Assembly: GCA_035765895.1 (NCBI GenBank)
Contig: DASTWL010000065.1
Location: 1 to 45,204, forward strand
Source of the DNA: Verrucomicrobiia bacterium
GTDB lineage: Bacteria; Verrucomicrobiota; Verrucomicrobiia; Limisphaerales; DSYF01
Direction: 5' to 3'
Length of the DNA: 45,204 nucleotides
Part shown: piece after piece, positions 17,913-26,525 of the stretch
Layout of the letters: each line of letters starts with the position of its first letter
Position numbering within the stretch: the stretch's first letter is position 1
Notes under the pieces: generated by a model
Told to the model about the DNA's origin: nothing
The model's input: the letters and a program-made list of their open reading frames with translations, nothing else
The model's database searches: none
Program-made: the position numbers and the translations under genes

Positions 17913-19622
17913 ATGAACGGGTTGCTGGCCATCGCCGTTGCTGCGCTGCTCGCGTGGCCGGCGGCGGCACAACCCGCTCCTCACCTGAACCTCCCGCCAC
18001 GGCCAGCCGGGGCATTGGGAGGAGTGGAGCTGGCCAATGAAGTCCGCGATCTGGACTTGCCGCAACGCGAAGCCCGGCTCTTTCAGGAAATCACGTCCGG
18101 CAACGTGCCCAATGTTTTGCGCACGCTGCAACCAGTGACATTGACCAATGAAACGCGCGGCATCCGGCACGTGCTCACCTGCTGGGTGACGCCGGATTAC
18201 CTCGCCGTGGGCGACGACACCAACTTTCTGCGCGTGCCATTGACGCCCATGACCGCCCAGCAAATCGCCGACGCACTGGACTGTTCGTTGCCGACGTCCG
18301 CGATCGTGGACGCCATCTGGCGCACCGCTGCGGTGAAGCTCGAACCGCAGCCGCTGGCGCCCGGCCCGGCCATGACCACGGTGGCCGCGTTCATCGAGCA
18401 TCAGGCGCAGATCCAGGCGCAGTTGGGCACCCGCCGTGGCCTCATTGCCGGTCAAAAAAAGGACGTCGTGCTCGCGCCGCATGATCCCAACCGGGTTGCG
18501 ATTTATGGCTGGCACCGCTTGAACGGTCAGCCCATCCAGCCGCTTTTCACCAAACATGCCGCCACGTGGGCGGATTACAGCCACGGCATCCGGCTCGTGG
18601 CGAAGGCAGCCCTGCTCGACGGCCTGCCGGTGCGTTTGCCTGACGTGCTGACGAATGCGCCCCGCTACGCCACCACCTGGCCGCCGGGCACGAAGCCGAA
18701 TGCCACTAGCACCAACGCACCGACCGTCACAACAACCAATCGTTTTGGTGAACGCGAAAGCGAGTTCACTCTCGATCCGGAGGTGCGTGTCCGTCTCAAT
18801 GTGCCCGCCGATGCCGCTCCGGCCACGAATGAGTTGCTGGTCCTGTTTGCGCTGCCGAACGGCAACACCATCGAGCAAACTGCGGGCCGCCGGACGCACG
18901 ACACCAACGAATGGCGTTATGACATTCAACACATCGCGGCGCAGACGCGCTTTGTCCGGGCGACGTTGCCCGGAACGCGCCTGGGCGTGGCTTACCTCGA
19001 AGCCGGGGGACTGAGCTGGCCCGCGTGGCGCAAACGACACGGCAACGCAGCGCTCCCCGGCATCGTCCAAGCCGTGCGTTCGGCGTTTTCATCCAACGAT
19101 GACGGGTTCGTGCTCAGCGCACACAGCGGCGGCGGCAGTTTCATCTTTGGCTATCTCGAATCGGTTGCCAGCCTGCCTCCCGAACTTCACCGCATCGCCT
19201 GGCTCGATGCCAACTACGCCTACGACACAACCAAACATCGGGATAAAATTGTCAACTGGTTGCAGGCCGACGCGGACCGCCGGCTGCTGGTATTTGCCTA
19301 CGAGGATTCCGCGGCGCTGCTCAACGGCAAACCGTTTGTCAGTGCGGCGGGCGGCACGTGGGGACGCAGTGCGGCAATGCGCGAGGATTTCGGCCGCCAA
19401 TTTGGCTTCATCAGCCGGACCAACGACAGCCAGCGCACGGAATCAACCGCCGATGGCCGCATCGCATTTTATCTGCGCACGAATCCCGAGCGGAAGATCT
19501 GGCACACGGTATTGGTGGAACGCAACGGCTTCATCCACGCGCTGTTGGCCGGCACGACGGAGGAGAATCAGGGCTACGCCTACCTCGGTGCACGGGCGTA
19601 TGCGCAATACATTGCCCCTTGA
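17913..19622 (+). CDS. Secreted two-part protein with alpha/beta-hydrolase-like C-terminus
   Basis: A 569-residue protein with a signal peptide (LLAIAVAALLAWPAAA), hence exported. The N-terminal half has a region around 'DYLAVGDDTNFLRVPLTPMTAQQIAD' to 'AVKLEPQPLAPG' that I associate with uncharacterised secreted bacterial proteins. The C-terminal half contains 'FVLSAHSGGGSFIFGYLE', which looks like a serine-hydrolase nucleophile elbow (S-A-H-S-G-G) and is followed by 'IAWLDANYAYD', fitting an acidic residue after the elbow. A middle linker is rich in Thr/Asn/Pro. The start lies 6 bp after metG, so it is probably cotranscribed with that gene, but no functional link is evident. I do not assign an activity. 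Confidence 0.8.
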   Translation: MNGLLAIAVAALLAWPAAAQPAPHLNLPPRPAGALGGVELANEVRDLDLPQREARLFQEITSGNVPNVLRTLQPVTLTNETRGIRHVLTCWVTPDYLAVGDDTNFLRVPLTPMTAQQIADALDCSLPTSAIVDAIWRTAAVKLEPQPLAPGPAMTTVAAFIEHQAQIQAQLGTRRGLIAGQKKDVVLAPHDPNRVAIYGWHRLNGQPIQPLFTKHAATWADYSHGIRLVAKAALLDGLPVRLPDVLTNAPRYATTWPPGTKPNATSTNAPTVTTTNRFGERESEFTLDPEVRVRLNVPADAAPATNELLVLFALPNGNTIEQTAGRRTHDTNEWRYDIQHIAAQTRFVRATLPGTRLGVAYLEAGGLSWPAWRKRHGNAALPGIVQAVRSAFSSNDDGFVLSAHSGGGSFIFGYLESVASLPPELHRIAWLDANYAYDTTKHRDKIVNWLQADADRRLLVFAYEDSAALLNGKPFVSAAGGTWGRSAAMREDFGRQFGFISRTNDSQRTESTADGRIAFYLRTNPERKIWHTVLVERNGFIHALLAGTTEENQGYAYLGARAYAQYIAP

Positions 19623-19714
19623 TTTCCGGCCGCTTCCCGGAATTCGGAGTGCCTTCAAATGAATGACGCGAGTCGCTTTGACCTGAATTCAGCCCGAACG
19701 TCGCCGCCGGTCAC

Positions 19715-20239
19715 TCAGGCCAGCTTCAGAAAGGCCACTTCGACGATCAAGTCCGACGCGATTTTTTCCAGTTCCGCCTTCAATGCGGCCACGTTGGCGG
19801 AGACCGGAACGAGCACTCTGGCCCGCGCCTTGAACAGCGTTTCGCCCGACATCGCGGCGCTGACGCATTCCGTTTCCAACTCCTCAACGTTCACACCGTG
19901 CCGGGCCAGGGCGCTGGTGATTTCCTGCACGATGCCAGGCCGGTCCTGACCGATGAGTTCCAGTTGGCGCGACTCGGCGGGAACGGGCGCCGCGGTGGTC
20001 TGGTCCGGCTGCACCACGACGGACAGGCCCCGGCTGGCCAGCCCGCTCAGCGCCCGCGTCAAGGCGGCTTCGGCTTCCGCCGGAACCTGCACGCGGAGGA
20101 TGCCGGCGAACTGGCCGCCGAGGCGTGACATCCGGCTTTCCAGCCAGTTGCCCTGATGCTGACGGACCAGGCGGGCGACGGATTCGACGAGGCCCGGCCG
20201 GTCCGGTCCGATGATGGTCATGACGAGCGTGCGTTGCAT
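19715..20239 (-). CDS. Double-ACT-domain protein, GcvR-like
   Basis: A 174-residue protein made of two ACT domains, beginning 'LVMTIIGPDRPGLVESVARLV' and 'LELIGQDRPGIVQEITSAL'. This is the layout of GcvR, which binds glycine and antagonises GcvA in enterobacteria. In other phyla such proteins are unspecified amino-acid-sensing regulators, so a glycine role is not established. No DNA-binding domain is present, so it would act through a protein partner. It converges with the preceding gene and is divergent from the peptide transporter gene. The start codon sits 6 bp after a -10-like hexamer, suggesting a leaderless message. Confidence 0.88.
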   Translation of the reverse strand: MQRTLVMTIIGPDRPGLVESVARLVRQHQGNWLESRMSRLGGQFAGILRVQVPAEAEAALTRALSGLASRGLSVVVQPDQTTAAPVPAESRQLELIGQDRPGIVQEITSALARHGVNVEELETECVSAAMSGETLFKARARVLVPVSANVAALKAELEKIASDLIVEVAFLKLA

Positions 20240-20245
20240 GCCGTG

Positions 20246-20274
20246 GTCTTACGCGCTCGCCCGCGGGGTGGCAA
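20246..20274 (-). promoter_or_regulatory. Probable promoter of the double-ACT gene
   Basis: Read on the minus strand: TTGCCA (20274-20269), a 17-bp spacer, TAAGAC (20251-20246), then 6 bp to the ATG at 20239. There is no room for a ribosome binding site, so transcription would begin at or next to the start codon. Confidence 0.5.
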
Positions 20275-20335
20275 GGTGGAAAGAATTCCTCGCGCTCGTG
20301 CCACATTTTCGCTAGGCAGACACGCAAACATTGCC

Positions 20336-21946
20336 ATGAACGACGCGAAACCCGCCGCCAACCGCTTTCCTTCCCAGGTCAAATTCATTGTGGGCAACGA
20401 AGCCTGCGAGCGGTTCAGCTACTATGGCATGCGGAGCATCCTCACCGGTTACATCACCGGCTCCCTGTTGCAGGGCGGCCTCGGCAAATCGCCGGACGCC
20501 GCCACCGAAATCGTCCACGCCTTCGTCTCCGCCAATTATTTCACGCCGCTGATCGGCGCATGGTTGTCCGACAAAATCTTCGGGCGTTACCACACGATTC
20601 TCTGGGTGTCGCTGCTGTATTGCCTCGGCCATGGCGTGCTCGCTTGCAGCGATCTCGCGGGCGGCGTGGATGGCAAAATGCTGTGCCTGTGGGTGGGCCT
20701 TACGCTGATCGCGCTGGGCTCGGGCGGCATCAAACCCTGCGTCTCGGCGTTCATGGGCGACCAGTTCAAACCGGAACAATCCCATCTGCTGCAAAAGGCC
20801 TACGGCGCGTTTTATTGGTCCATCAATCTCGGTTCGTTCTTCTCGTTTCTCGTGATTCCGTGGATCAAGGACTCGCACGGTTACAGCTGGGCCTTCGCCG
20901 TGCCCGGCTTCCTGATGGGCATCGCGACGTTCATTTTCTGGCTCGGCACCAAACGTTACATCCGCATCCCGCCGAACCGGGAATTGAAGCACGCGGGCTT
21001 TTTCGAAGTGTTCTGGGCCTCGTTCCGCGCGAGCCGGGAACACTCGCTCGCCGCCGGCATCAATTTGCTGGCGACCCTGGGACTGCCGGTGCTCGCCCTG
21101 TGCCTCATGACGTGCCTCAGCTTCTCCAGCCAGAACGCCGTGACGAAAGTCGTGGGCTGGGCGGCGCTGGTCTGCATCGCCATTTGGTATTTGCTCGTGC
21201 TCGGGCTGAGCCTCTTGCGAAAAATGGAACTGCCCGACGCCTTCTGGCGCAGCGCGTCTGCCCGGCACAGTGAGAGTGAAATCACCGGCGCCCGTTCGTT
21301 CAGCCCCATCCTGTTCATCTTCGCCTTCGTGCCGGTGTTCTGGACGCTGTTTGACCAGACCAATTCAACGTGGGTGTTGCAGGGGCAAAAGATGGTGGCC
21401 ACCACCTTGTTCGGCCTCAAAATTGGCGCCGAGCAGATGCAGTCGGCCAATCCGCTAATCGTCATGATTCTGGTGCCGTTGTTCACACTGCTGCTCTACC
21501 CGAGCATCGGCCGGTTGGCCTCACCGCTGCGGCGCATGTCCTACGGCATGTTTTTGGCCGCGGCGTCCTACCTGGTCGTGGCGGCGCTCCAACGCCAGAT
21601 CGATGCCGGCGCGCATATTAGCGTGCTGTGGCAGACCGTGCCTTACGTCATCCTGACGGCGGCCGAAGTTTTGTTCTCCACCACGGGTCTGGAATTCGCC
21701 TTCCGCGAAGCGACGCCGGAGTTGAAGAGCACCATCATGAGCTTCTGGCTGCTGACGGTCACGATGGGCGATTTGTTCGTGGTGACGGTGACCAAGCTCT
21801 TCGCCAGCGGCACCGACCACGCCACGTCCGTCAGCGCCGGGCGCTTTCTGCAATACGCGGGGCTCACGTTCATCGTAGCCATTCTGTTCAGCGTCGTGGC
21901 GTCGTTCTACCGCTATCGCGACAAGGCCGCCGCCGAGGGGCGCTGA
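20336..21946 (+). CDS. POT/PTR2-family proton-dependent oligopeptide transporter
   Basis: A 536-residue inner-membrane protein with about 12-14 hydrophobic segments. The POT signature is clear: 'VGNEACERFSYYGMRSIL' (the ExxERFxYYG motif) near residue 17 and 'GAFYWSINLGSFFS', the counterpart of the second family signature. 'ALGSGGIKPCVSAFMGDQF' also fits. These carriers import di- and tripeptides with protons. ATG at 20336 was chosen because it places the motif at the usual distance from the N-terminus; there is no obvious Shine-Dalgarno sequence. A large loop or extra helix pair around 'GADHATSVS'-like sequence near the C-terminus is typical of bacterial members. It stands as a single gene followed by tRNA-Leu. 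Confidence 0.94.
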   Translation: MNDAKPAANRFPSQVKFIVGNEACERFSYYGMRSILTGYITGSLLQGGLGKSPDAATEIVHAFVSANYFTPLIGAWLSDKIFGRYHTILWVSLLYCLGHGVLACSDLAGGVDGKMLCLWVGLTLIALGSGGIKPCVSAFMGDQFKPEQSHLLQKAYGAFYWSINLGSFFSFLVIPWIKDSHGYSWAFAVPGFLMGIATFIFWLGTKRYIRIPPNRELKHAGFFEVFWASFRASREHSLAAGINLLATLGLPVLALCLMTCLSFSSQNAVTKVVGWAALVCIAIWYLLVLGLSLLRKMELPDAFWRSASARHSESEITGARSFSPILFIFAFVPVFWTLFDQTNSTWVLQGQKMVATTLFGLKIGAEQMQSANPLIVMILVPLFTLLLYPSIGRLASPLRRMSYGMFLAAASYLVVAALQRQIDAGAHISVLWQTVPYVILTAAEVLFSTTGLEFAFREATPELKSTIMSFWLLTVTMGDLFVVTVTKLFASGTDHATSVSAGRFLQYAGLTFIVAILFSVVASFYRYRDKAAAEGR

Positions 21947-21995
21947 ACACTTTCCGCCTTTCCTTCGCCGGCACCGCTTTCTAGGTTGGCTTCAG

Positions 21996-22083
21996 GCCGG
22001 CGTGGCGAAATGGCAGACGCACGGGACTTAAAATCCCGGGACCGTAAAAAGTCGTGTGGGTTCGAGTCCCACCGCCGGCACCA
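21996..22083 (+). tRNA. tRNA-Leu (anticodon UAA)
   Basis: An 88-base gene folds as a class II tRNA. The acceptor stem GCCGGCG pairs with CGCCGGC, there is a discriminator A, and CCA is encoded. The anticodon stem is CGGGA/TCCCG with loop CTTAAAA, giving UAA. The variable arm is about 13-15 bases and the T-loop is GTTCGAGTC. The long variable arm and UAA anticodon identify leucine. Confidence 0.95.
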
Positions 22084-22126
22084 ATTCCTCCGTATTATTC
22101 ACGACAGGTCTTGACCGTGTTTGGTC

Positions 22127-22154
22127 TTGCAGCCATCGGCCTGCGGCCTAGTTT
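22127..22154 (+). promoter_or_regulatory. Possible promoter of the 80-residue protein gene
   Basis: TTGCAG (22127-22132), a 16-bp spacer and TAGTTT (22149-22154), followed by AAAATC. The start codon is 64 bp downstream, leaving a leader that contains an AGGA ribosome binding site. Evidence is sequence match only. Confidence 0.35.
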
Positions 22155-22218
22155 AAAATCACACCCGGCCTTAAGGCGCCGAAAGTCTCCCCGTCGCCGC
22201 CCTGCCAGGATTGAAAGC

Positions 22219-22461
22219 ATGCGCATTCTGCTCCAGCACATCCGCACCCAGCTTTTCTTGAAGAGCCTGGGAAACTGGACAGCCAATCCTTACGAGGCCT
22301 TTGACTTCGAGCATTCACAGCGTGCCATCAATTTCGCCGAACATCACCGGCTGCAGGGCGTGCAGATCCTGGTAAAATTCATCGACAGCCAGTTCGATGA
22401 AGCCGTGCAGATTCCCGCTGCCAACCCAGCATCACTTCCTTCCCGACAGGGATTGAAGTGA
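22219..22461 (+). CDS. Small uncharacterised protein (80 aa)
   Basis: The frame begins at ATG 22219 with AGGA about 9 bp upstream, one of the few good ribosome binding sites in the window. The protein is soluble with no signal peptide. It contains 'LGNWTANPYEAFDFEHSQRAI' and 'LQGVQILVKFIDSQFDEAVQIP', a pattern I recall from small single-domain verrucomicrobial proteins of unknown function. The aromatic and acidic residues are well spread and the frame is compositionally normal for the genome, supporting a real gene. It sits between tRNA-Leu and a strong terminator and converges on smc. No function can be proposed. Confidence 0.68.
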   Translation: MRILLQHIRTQLFLKSLGNWTANPYEAFDFEHSQRAINFAEHHRLQGVQILVKFIDSQFDEAVQIPAANPASLPSRQGLK

Positions 22462-22491
22462 CCGCCGGCCTCCCGGACCGGCGGACAAAAT

Positions 22492-22524
22492 CAAAAGGCC
22501 GGCTCACCTTGAGCCGGCCTTTTG
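22492..22524. terminator. Bidirectional intrinsic terminator between converging genes
   Basis: A perfect 15-bp inverted repeat, CAAAAGGCCGGCTCA / TGAGCCGGCCTTTTG, with a 3-nt loop, carries A and T tracts at its ends. It therefore works as a stem plus U-run on either strand. It lies between the 80-residue protein gene and the 3' end of smc. Confidence 0.9.
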
Positions 22525-22552
22525 AATTGAAACCTGCGTCGGGCGCGACGTT

Positions 22553-25500
22553 TCACTTGGCCATGACGATGTCCACCGTCTCGTCCCGACGGTGCGGGCT
22601 GTCTTCTTCGGCCTCAATCGGCGGGGCGGCGGGCGGCGGCACCAGGGGCGCCGCGGCCGAGGCTTCCCCGACGGGTTCATCCTTCTTGTGAAACTTCACG
22701 CTGACGATGCGGCTGACGCCGTGTTCCTGCATCGTCACGCCGTAGAGCACGTCGGCCATGCCGATGGTGCGCTTGTTGTGCGTAATGATGATGAACTGCG
22801 AGTGTTCGAGGAAACGTTGCAGCACGCGGACAAAGCGGTTGATGTTCGATTCGTCCAGCGGCGCGTCCAGTTCGTCCAGCACGCAGAACGGGCTGGGTTT
22901 CACCTGATAGATGGAGAACAACAGTGCCACGGCCGTCATGGTCTGTTCGCCGCCGGACAGCAGCGAGATGCTCTGCAACTGCTTGCCGGGCGGGCGGGCC
23001 ACGATGTCGATGCCGCTCTCGAGAACGTCGTTTTCATCCACGAGGATGAGGTCGGCTTTGCCGCCGCCGAAGATCTCCGTGAACATGACGCGGAAATTCT
23101 CGCGAATCTGGTTGAACGTCGTGACGAACATTTCGCGGGTCTGCACGTTGATGCGACCCAGCACCTCGACCAGTTCGGTCTTGGCCGTGACCAAGTCGGC
23201 GTGCTGCTGGCTGAGAAAAGTGAAACGCTGCTCGGTTTCCTCGTATTCCTCGATGGCCACGAGGTTGACCGGCCCCATTTCATCAATGCGCTTCTGCAAG
23301 GCTTCAACCTGGGCGCGCACCACCTCCCAATCCGTGCCGAGGCCGGCGGCGGCCACCTCGTCCGGACCGGCAATCTCGACCCGCGCAGGGCCGGAGTCGG
23401 CGTAGGTGATCTTGATGGTTTCGCTGCGGACGTCGTCGAGATTGACGTGATATTTTTGCTGGACGCGCTCACGCAGGTTTTGCACCGACATCTGCTTCTG
23501 GGCGACCTCCACATCCAGTCCACTGCGCTGTTCCGTCAGGAGGCCCAGTCTGCGGCGTTGCTCCCGCAAGCTTTCCTCGCGGGCGTTGATGTCGGTTTCC
23601 TGTGCCTGCTTTTGGGCGAGCAGCGCCGCGGCCTGCTCGTTCACCTGCTCGCGCAGGTGCTGAAGCCGGTCCATCTCGCCGCGTGATTGCTGAATCTCCG
23701 CCTCGGCATGTTCCTTGCGCGTGACAAAGGCGGACATTTCGCCCCGGCGCTGCGCCACGAGCTGGGTCAATTCGCGCAGGCGCTGGTCAATGGCGCCGCG
23801 TTGTTGACGCAGCGAGCCCAGCAACTGCTCCTCCGCGGCGAAGGCCACCTTGCTCTCGGTCAACGTGCTGTTCGCCGTGTCACGTTCGCCCCGCAGGGTC
23901 TCGAGGTTTTCAGTCAACCCCGCCACCGTGGTGGCCCGTTCCTGTTCGCGTGTTTCAAGCGCGGCAATCCGCTCGGCCAGGGCCGCACGCTTTTGCAGAC
24001 CTTCCTCTTCCTGGGCGGCGAGGCTTTGCACTTCAAAAACGACCGTCTCGATTTTCTGGCCCAGCAGCCGGTGGGAATCCGTCAGCGCCCGAACCTCGCC
24101 TTCATGGGTGGCAATGGCCACTTCCTGAGCGCGCAGATCGGATTGGGCCTCCTGCAAGCTGGCCTGCAATTCGGTCTGCTCGCTTTGCAGGGCGCCGCGC
24201 TGGCGGCTGGTGGCCTCCACTTTTTCGTGGATCGCCTCGAGCGCCGCCTTCAGTTCGGAAATCTGATTCTTGCGCCCCAGAATGGATTGGGGCGCCTTGC
24301 CGCCGTCATTCGTCGAGCCGCCCGTGTAAACGCCGTGAGCACTCAGGAACTCGCCGGTCACGGTCACAAATTGATGCACCCCGTTGCAGGCTTTCCACGC
24401 CGTGGTGGCCGCCGCGAGATCCGGCACCACGCGGGTCGCGCCCAGCAGGCGCGCGAGCAGCGGACGGATGGAGGGATCACCGCCGACCACACGCATGGCT
24501 TCCAACGGTTCGCCGTTAAGCTGAAGCTGTGGGTCAAATTCCGGAACGCCGGCGCCGCCCTCGCGCGTCAGGGCCAGCGGAGCCACGCTCGCCCGCCCTT
24601 TGCGCTCGGAACTCAAGCCCGCCAGGATTTGCTCGGCGGCCTCCGTGTGTTCGGTGAGCACCAGTTGCAGATTCTGGCCCAGCGCCGCCTCAATCGCCGT
24701 GACAAACCGGTCGGGAACGTTGAGCCGGTCCGCGAGCGAGCCAAGGACGTGCTCCGACTGCTTGAGCGCCGCCAGGGCGCCCGCGCTGAAGCCTTCGTGG
24801 CCCGCTTCCAATTGTTCCAGCACCTCCAGCCGGGAACGGCATTGCGCCTGTTCGCGCAGCAATTGTTCCTGCTGCTGCGAAACCACCTTCAGTTCCTCGT
24901 GAATTTCTTTCAGCCGCGCCTGGCGCTCCTCCACCGTGCCCCGGGCGGTCTGCACGTTGAGCTTCTCGGTCTCAACATTCGCCTGAAATTCCCCCAGCCG
25001 GAGGCTCAGACGCGTGCGTTCCTCTTCGAGTTGGATCTTTTCCGCGGACAACTTTTCCAGCCGGACAATGTTGCCCTGCTTCTGCAAATCGAGCGCGGTG
25101 ATTTCGTTGCGCACGCGGGCCAGTTCCTGGGCCGCGCTGAACGCCTCGGCCTGCGCGACGCGCAGGGCCTCCTGCTTGATGCGGAGCTCTTCTTCAATGC
25201 CCTTCAGCGCCGCCTGCTTCTTTTCGAGGCTGACGCGGTGTTCGATGAGCGCCGCCTCAGAGGCTTGCAGTCGCTGGCTCAGCGAATCGAGTTCCGTTTG
25301 GGCCAATGCCCCACGTTCCTCGGCCTGGTTGATGTCGGAAAGGGCCTTTTCATTCTGGGCGGCGAGTTCGCGCAGGCGCTCCTCGTTGAAATGAATCCGG
25401 CTTTCGTGACGGTCGCTCTCGGACTTCAATTCCAGACCGCGCTGTTGCGTGGCGGAAATCTCCTGTTCCAGCTCGGACAACCGTTCGCGCAACTGCCCGA

Positions 25501-26323
25501 TTTCATCCTCGCCGCGCAACACGTCGGCCTGCACCGTCTCGATTTGCCGGCGGAGCTGTTCCGCCGTGTGCGTGCGCTCGGTGATTTCGGATTGCAGGAC
25601 GTCGAATTCGTGCCGCGCAAGCTGGGTGTCAAGCTGTTGCAGTTCGTTCGCGATGGCTTTGTAGCGCTTCGCCTTGCCGGCCTGACGTTCGAGCGAGATT
25701 TTGTGGCGCTTGACCTCCTTGATCAGGTCCTCGACACGCAGGAGATTTTGCTCGGTATATTCGAGTTTGCGCAGCGCCTCCTTCTTCTGGGCCTTGAACT
25801 TCGTGATGCCCGCCGCCTCTTCGAAAACCAGGCGGCGGTCTTCCGGCTTGCTCGAGAGCAACTGGGTGATGTTGCCCTGCGCCATGATGCTGTAACTCGT
25901 CCGGCCCATGCCGGTGCCCATGAAAAGCTGTTGAATGTCCTTCAACCGGCAGGCCGTGCGATTGATGAAATATTCGCTGCCGCCATCGCGAAAGACTCGG
26001 CGCGTGATGGTGACTTCGTTGAAACCAACTTCCACCCCCGCCGCGCGCAGATGTTCATCATCCACGTCGCCGATGGTCAGGGAGACTTCGGCCATGCCGA
26101 GCGGCTTGCGGCCGTCGGTGCCGTTGAAGATGACGTCGGCCATTTCGCCGCCGCGCAGGGCCTTGGCAGATTGTTCACCCAAGACCCAACGGATAGCGTC
26201 GCTGACGTTGGACTTACCACAACCGTTGGGGCCCACGATGGCCGTCACGCCGGGCAGAAAGTTCAGGGAGGTCTTGTCCGCGAAGGACTTAAAACCAAGA
26301 ACCGTCAGGTTTTTGAGATACAT
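22553..26323 (-). CDS. smc: Chromosome segregation protein SMC
   Basis: A 1256-residue ATPase of the condensin complex that organises and segregates the chromosome, normally with ScpA and ScpB (not in this window). The N-terminal head begins 'MYLKNLTVLGFKSFADKT' with Walker A 'GPNGCGKSN' (residues 31-39). Two long coiled coils flank a hinge around residues 510-670 ('HEGFSAGALAAL' to 'GEFLSAHGVYTGG'). The C-terminal head holds the ABC signature 'LLSGGEQTM' (Ser1123) and Walker B 'CVLDELDAPLD' (Asp1150-Glu1151). ATG at 26323 matches the family N-terminus. A short tail after the head is rich in Ala, Pro and Glu, ending 'ETVDIVMAK'. The gene converges on a strong terminator and is divergent from the next gene. 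Confidence 0.97.
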   Translation of the reverse strand: MYLKNLTVLGFKSFADKTSLNFLPGVTAIVGPNGCGKSNVSDAIRWVLGEQSAKALRGGEMADVIFNGTDGRKPLGMAEVSLTIGDVDDEHLRAAGVEVGFNEVTITRRVFRDGGSEYFINRTACRLKDIQQLFMGTGMGRTSYSIMAQGNITQLLSSKPEDRRLVFEEAAGITKFKAQKKEALRKLEYTEQNLLRVEDLIKEVKRHKISLERQAGKAKRYKAIANELQQLDTQLARHEFDVLQSEITERTHTAEQLRRQIETVQADVLRGEDEIGQLRERLSELEQEISATQQRGLELKSESDRHESRIHFNEERLRELAAQNEKALSDINQAEERGALAQTELDSLSQRLQASEAALIEHRVSLEKKQAALKGIEEELRIKQEALRVAQAEAFSAAQELARVRNEITALDLQKQGNIVRLEKLSAEKIQLEEERTRLSLRLGEFQANVETEKLNVQTARGTVEERQARLKEIHEELKVVSQQQEQLLREQAQCRSRLEVLEQLEAGHEGFSAGALAALKQSEHVLGSLADRLNVPDRFVTAIEAALGQNLQLVLTEHTEAAEQILAGLSSERKGRASVAPLALTREGGAGVPEFDPQLQLNGEPLEAMRVVGGDPSIRPLLARLLGATRVVPDLAAATTAWKACNGVHQFVTVTGEFLSAHGVYTGGSTNDGGKAPQSILGRKNQISELKAALEAIHEKVEATSRQRGALQSEQTELQASLQEAQSDLRAQEVAIATHEGEVRALTDSHRLLGQKIETVVFEVQSLAAQEEEGLQKRAALAERIAALETREQERATTVAGLTENLETLRGERDTANSTLTESKVAFAAEEQLLGSLRQQRGAIDQRLRELTQLVAQRRGEMSAFVTRKEHAEAEIQQSRGEMDRLQHLREQVNEQAAALLAQKQAQETDINAREESLREQRRRLGLLTEQRSGLDVEVAQKQMSVQNLRERVQQKYHVNLDDVRSETIKITYADSGPARVEIAGPDEVAAAGLGTDWEVVRAQVEALQKRIDEMGPVNLVAIEEYEETEQRFTFLSQQHADLVTAKTELVEVLGRINVQTREMFVTTFNQIRENFRVMFTEIFGGGKADLILVDENDVLESGIDIVARPPGKQLQSISLLSGGEQTMTAVALLFSIYQVKPSPFCVLDELDAPLDESNINRFVRVLQRFLEHSQFIIITHNKRTIGMADVLYGVTMQEHGVSRIVSVKFHKKDEPVGEASAAAPLVPPPAAPPIEAEEDSPHRRDETVDIVMAK

Positions 26324-26525
26324 GATTGGCGGTGACTCAAACAGATGCGCTCCGCAGTGTAAAGGGAAAACCACAATATGCGGGGCCATTGGCGTGGTCG
26401 GCGCACAAGTAATAGGTGAGGAACCGGCAGGGCCGCCGGCTTAAAACACCTTTTTGGCGGCCACGAACGATTGATGCCACATCCCAGACTGGATGTCTAG
26501 CGCCACCAATGAGATAGTGCGCCAC

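Noticed and set aside
23687-26335. An 882-codon open frame antisense to smc
   Set aside because: Leu/Phe/Arg-rich with repetitive composition, mirroring the coiled-coil codons of smc; no motif or start signal.
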